Below, in pieces: positions 12,534 through 14,172 of a DNA stretch of 14,172 nt; position 1 is the first letter of the stretch; each line of letters begins with the position of its first letter. Made by a program: the position numbers and the translations under genes. Source of the stretch: CAZGZD01 sp964401915. GTDB taxonomy: Bacteria; Patescibacteriota; Microgenomatia; UBA1406; GWC2-37-13. The notes beneath the pieces are model-generated. The model did not search any database. It worked only from the letters and a program-made list of their open reading frames with translations, and was not told the origin of the DNA. The stretch lies in NCBI GenBank assembly GCA_964401915.1, contig CAYOAI010000021.1, positions 1 through 14,172 of the forward strand, read 5' to 3'.

Positions 12534-13769
12534 TTAACCAAGATCAGAGAGAGAAAGAGTGGGAAGTGTAAAAAGAGGAGGGGCTTTTTTCTCAGTATTT
12601 TTTTTCTCGTCAAACAAAGCGCTTCCAAAATGTACCTTTCGACTGTCAAGAAGAGGGTAGATATTTTTTACTTTCTTCTGCAGCTCAATCGTTGGTTCAA
12701 AAAGACTTGTCTGCTGCACTGCTTTTTGGTCGAGGTTAGACAATATGCATCCCGCTGTGCGATACAAAATATTTTTTTGATAGATCTCATCAAATATATC
12801 TTTTAACTTTTGATGGATAAGATAGGGATACTGTATTTTTTCCTCAAGCACGATCTCGCGGCGTATGTATCTGAATCCTTGCGTCTTAAGAAATATTGTG
12901 ACAGTGCCTACATAATAATTAGATACACGAGCCCGCGTGAATACGTCTTCAATGTGAGAGAGCAGCCGAGCCCACAAAATATCTTTATCTTGAGTTGGTG
13001 GGAATGTGCGGCTTTGAATCATGGACTTATATGCGGATTTGGAATGGGAAGATACCTCGTATACTTTGATTCCTCGAAGTTCCTGCCATATCTCAAAGTA
13101 CGACTTTGAAAGACGTTGTTTGACCACTTCCTCACTCATATTTGCAAAGTCGAGAGCAGTACGCAGTCCCAATTTTTGCAAGTAACTTGCTGTCTGTGGC
13201 CCCACACCCCATATGTCAGACAGCTTTCTCTCTTTCAAAAAATCTTCAATTGAATGACCTGGAATAAGGGTAAACCCCGAGGGCTTAGAGTGTGAGGATG
13301 CTATCTTGGCTAGACTTTTGGTGAGCGAGATACCAACTGAGACTGTGATTCCAAGCGTGGTGTGAATCTCTTGTTGCACGCGCTTTCCAATCTCTCGATA
13401 CGTCATATGCAAAGGACGCCTCATTCCCTGCAGATCGGCAAATGCCTCGTCAATGGAATACTCCTCCACACATGGGCTGTACTTTCGCAAGATCATAAAC
13501 ATCTTCTGAGAGAAGATATGGTAAGTCCGATAATCTGAATGGAAGACAACACATTGCGGAAAAAGCTTTCGGATCTTGGCAACCGGCATGCCACGAGTAA
13601 TCCCTAAGGCTCGAGCTTGATATGAGACAGCTGTGGCAATTCCTCGTTCAGCACCTGCTACGACTGGCTTATCTCTGAGGGTTGGGTGTGTTGCCTGTAT
13701 GCATGATGCGAAGAATGCATCTCCATCAACATGTAAAATGACACTGGGCCATGAATAGATCTGAAACAT
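12534..13769 (-). CDS. umuC: Y-family translesion DNA polymerase (UmuC/DinB type)
   Basis: The 411-residue polymerase copies damaged DNA with low fidelity. The palm motifs are HVDGDAFFASC (13-23, metal-binding Asp15) and YSIDEAF (104-110, Asp107 and Glu108). RALGITRGMP (53-62) belongs to the fingers, and VSVGISLTKSLAKIASSHSK plus IWGVGPQTASYLQKLG cover the palm end and thumb hairpins. QTSLF near 353-357 is a good beta-clamp-binding motif. The frame extends upstream to 13916, but that part overlaps umuD; the ATG at 13769 lies one base after the umuD stop and starts the conserved region. The umuD-umuC order argues for UmuC rather than stand-alone DinB. It ends back to back with the glycosylase gene. 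Confidence 0.92.
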   Translation of the reverse strand: MFQIYSWPSVILHVDGDAFFASCIQATHPTLRDKPVVAGAERGIATAVSYQARALGITRGMPVAKIRKLFPQCVVFHSDYRTYHIFSQKMFMILRKYSPCVEEYSIDEAFADLQGMRRPLHMTYREIGKRVQQEIHTTLGITVSVGISLTKSLAKIASSHSKPSGFTLIPGHSIEDFLKERKLSDIWGVGPQTASYLQKLGLRTALDFANMSEEVVKQRLSKSYFEIWQELRGIKVYEVSSHSKSAYKSMIQSRTFPPTQDKDILWARLLSHIEDVFTRARVSNYYVGTVTIFLKTQGFRYIRREIVLEEKIQYPYLIHQKLKDIFDEIYQKNILYRTAGCILSNLDQKAVQQTSLFEPTIELQKKVKNIYPLLDSRKVHFGSALFDEKKNTEKKAPPLFTLPTLSLSDLG

Positions 13770-13770
13770 A

Positions 13771-14172
13771 TCATAGTTTGCGCGCAATACTTCTGACAAC
13801 TCCGAATATCTGAAGGTCCTCTTGTGGATAAAAAGGTGGATATTTAGAATTGGCTGATGCAAGATATGTCTTGCCATTTTTATTTTTAAGTATCTTAAGT
13901 GTCCATTCCCGATCAATCATAGCGAGTACAATATCGTCTATTTGTGCGTCGCGTCTTTTCTCAATAACCGCCAGATCATCGGGTAGTATTCCAATTCCTA
14001 TTAGTGAGTCGCCGGATACTTTGAGTAAAAAAGACCTGTCTGGATTATCGACGAGATATGAATCAAGTGTGAGAAGATCTTGCACGTTATTTTCCTGACC
14101 GGTTGGGAAGCCAGCCTTTACTACTCCCGAGAAAGGCAGGGCAAAGAAGCGATCAGTTGGGGCAAAGTGCGG
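13771..14172 (-). CDS. umuD: UmuD-like S24 peptidase, partial at the right edge
   Basis: The frame is open to the window edge, giving 133 visible residues; a GTG at 14085 is internal. UmuD is activated by RecA-stimulated self-cleavage and then partners UmuC in SOS mutagenesis. The visible part contains LPFSGVVKAGFPTG with a likely Ala-Gly cleavage bond (visible residues 20-21), then VSGDSLIGIGI with nucleophile Ser56 and EWTLKILK with general-base Lys93. The Ser-Lys distance of 37 equals that in E. coli UmuD (Ser60, Lys97). About ten residues are probably missing at the N-terminus, so the promoter and any SOS operator lie outside the window. One base separates its stop from the umuC ATG. Confidence 0.92.
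   Translation of the reverse strand, partial: PHFAPTDRFFALPFSGVVKAGFPTGQENNVQDLLTLDSYLVDNPDRSFLLKVSGDSLIGIGILPDDLAVIEKRRDAQIDDIVLAMIDREWTLKILKNKNGKTYLASANSKYPPFYPQEDLQIFGVVRSIARKL

Noticed and set aside
13770..13916. N-terminal extension of umuC to 13916
   Set aside because: The extension lies inside umuD in another frame and resembles no Y-polymerase N-terminus; HVDGD begins 13 residues after the ATG at 13769.

Overview
The window (about 42% G+C by eye, interrupted by a 100-base run of N) looks like a chromosomal segment of an uncultivated bacterium. The short intergenic gaps, many small membrane proteins, a MutY-type glycosylase without its iron-sulfur cluster and predicted leaderless genes fit Candidate Phyla Radiation / Patescibacteria. 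That assignment is inference from gene style; there is no rRNA or ribosomal protein to fix it. No tRNA, rRNA, CRISPR array, insertion sequence or phage gene was seen.

Layout. 1-88: start of a cupin gene on the minus strand, cut by the window edge, with a palindrome over its promoter. 246-1503: three small plus-strand genes (DUF4260 membrane protein, VOC-fold protein, four-helix membrane protein). 1533-1859: a small SET-domain protein, minus strand. 1959-3273: three plus-strand genes for an anchored cytochrome b5-like protein, an 85-residue two-helix protein and a two-helix protein with an extracytoplasmic sensor-like domain. 3291-4209: msrB-msrA, minus strand, divergent from a Cdd1-type helix-hairpin-helix protein (4253-4501). 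4538-6459: threonine synthase, overlapping by four bases a shikimate-kinase-like P-loop protein. 6495-9022: an envelope operon (SIMPL/DUF541 protein, two-helix K+ channel-like protein, an internally duplicated membrane protein, DUF1361 protein). 9034-11529, minus strand: a thioredoxin-like redoxin, the PLP-homeostasis protein YggS, then enolase. 11557-12533: a MutY-like glycosylase broken by a scaffold gap flanked by a 55-bp duplicate. 12534-14172, minus strand: umuD (cut by the edge) and umuC.

How the genes fit together. Two themes recur: oxidative damage repair (MsrA, MsrB, redoxin, MutY-like glycosylase) and SOS translesion synthesis (UmuD, UmuC). The 1959-3273 cluster is the least explained part. 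It encodes a plausible heme-binding domain outside the membrane beside a membrane protein with paired histidines and a sensor domain with no visible output module.

The most striking whole-window signal is regulatory. Six genes have a -10 element ending exactly six bases before the start codon, and five of these also have an upstream TG (extended -10). Transcription would then begin at or within a base of the start codon, so much of this genome may be expressed from leaderless mRNAs. Some other genes, such as the cupin gene and the gene at 2410, carry recognisable Shine-Dalgarno sequences.
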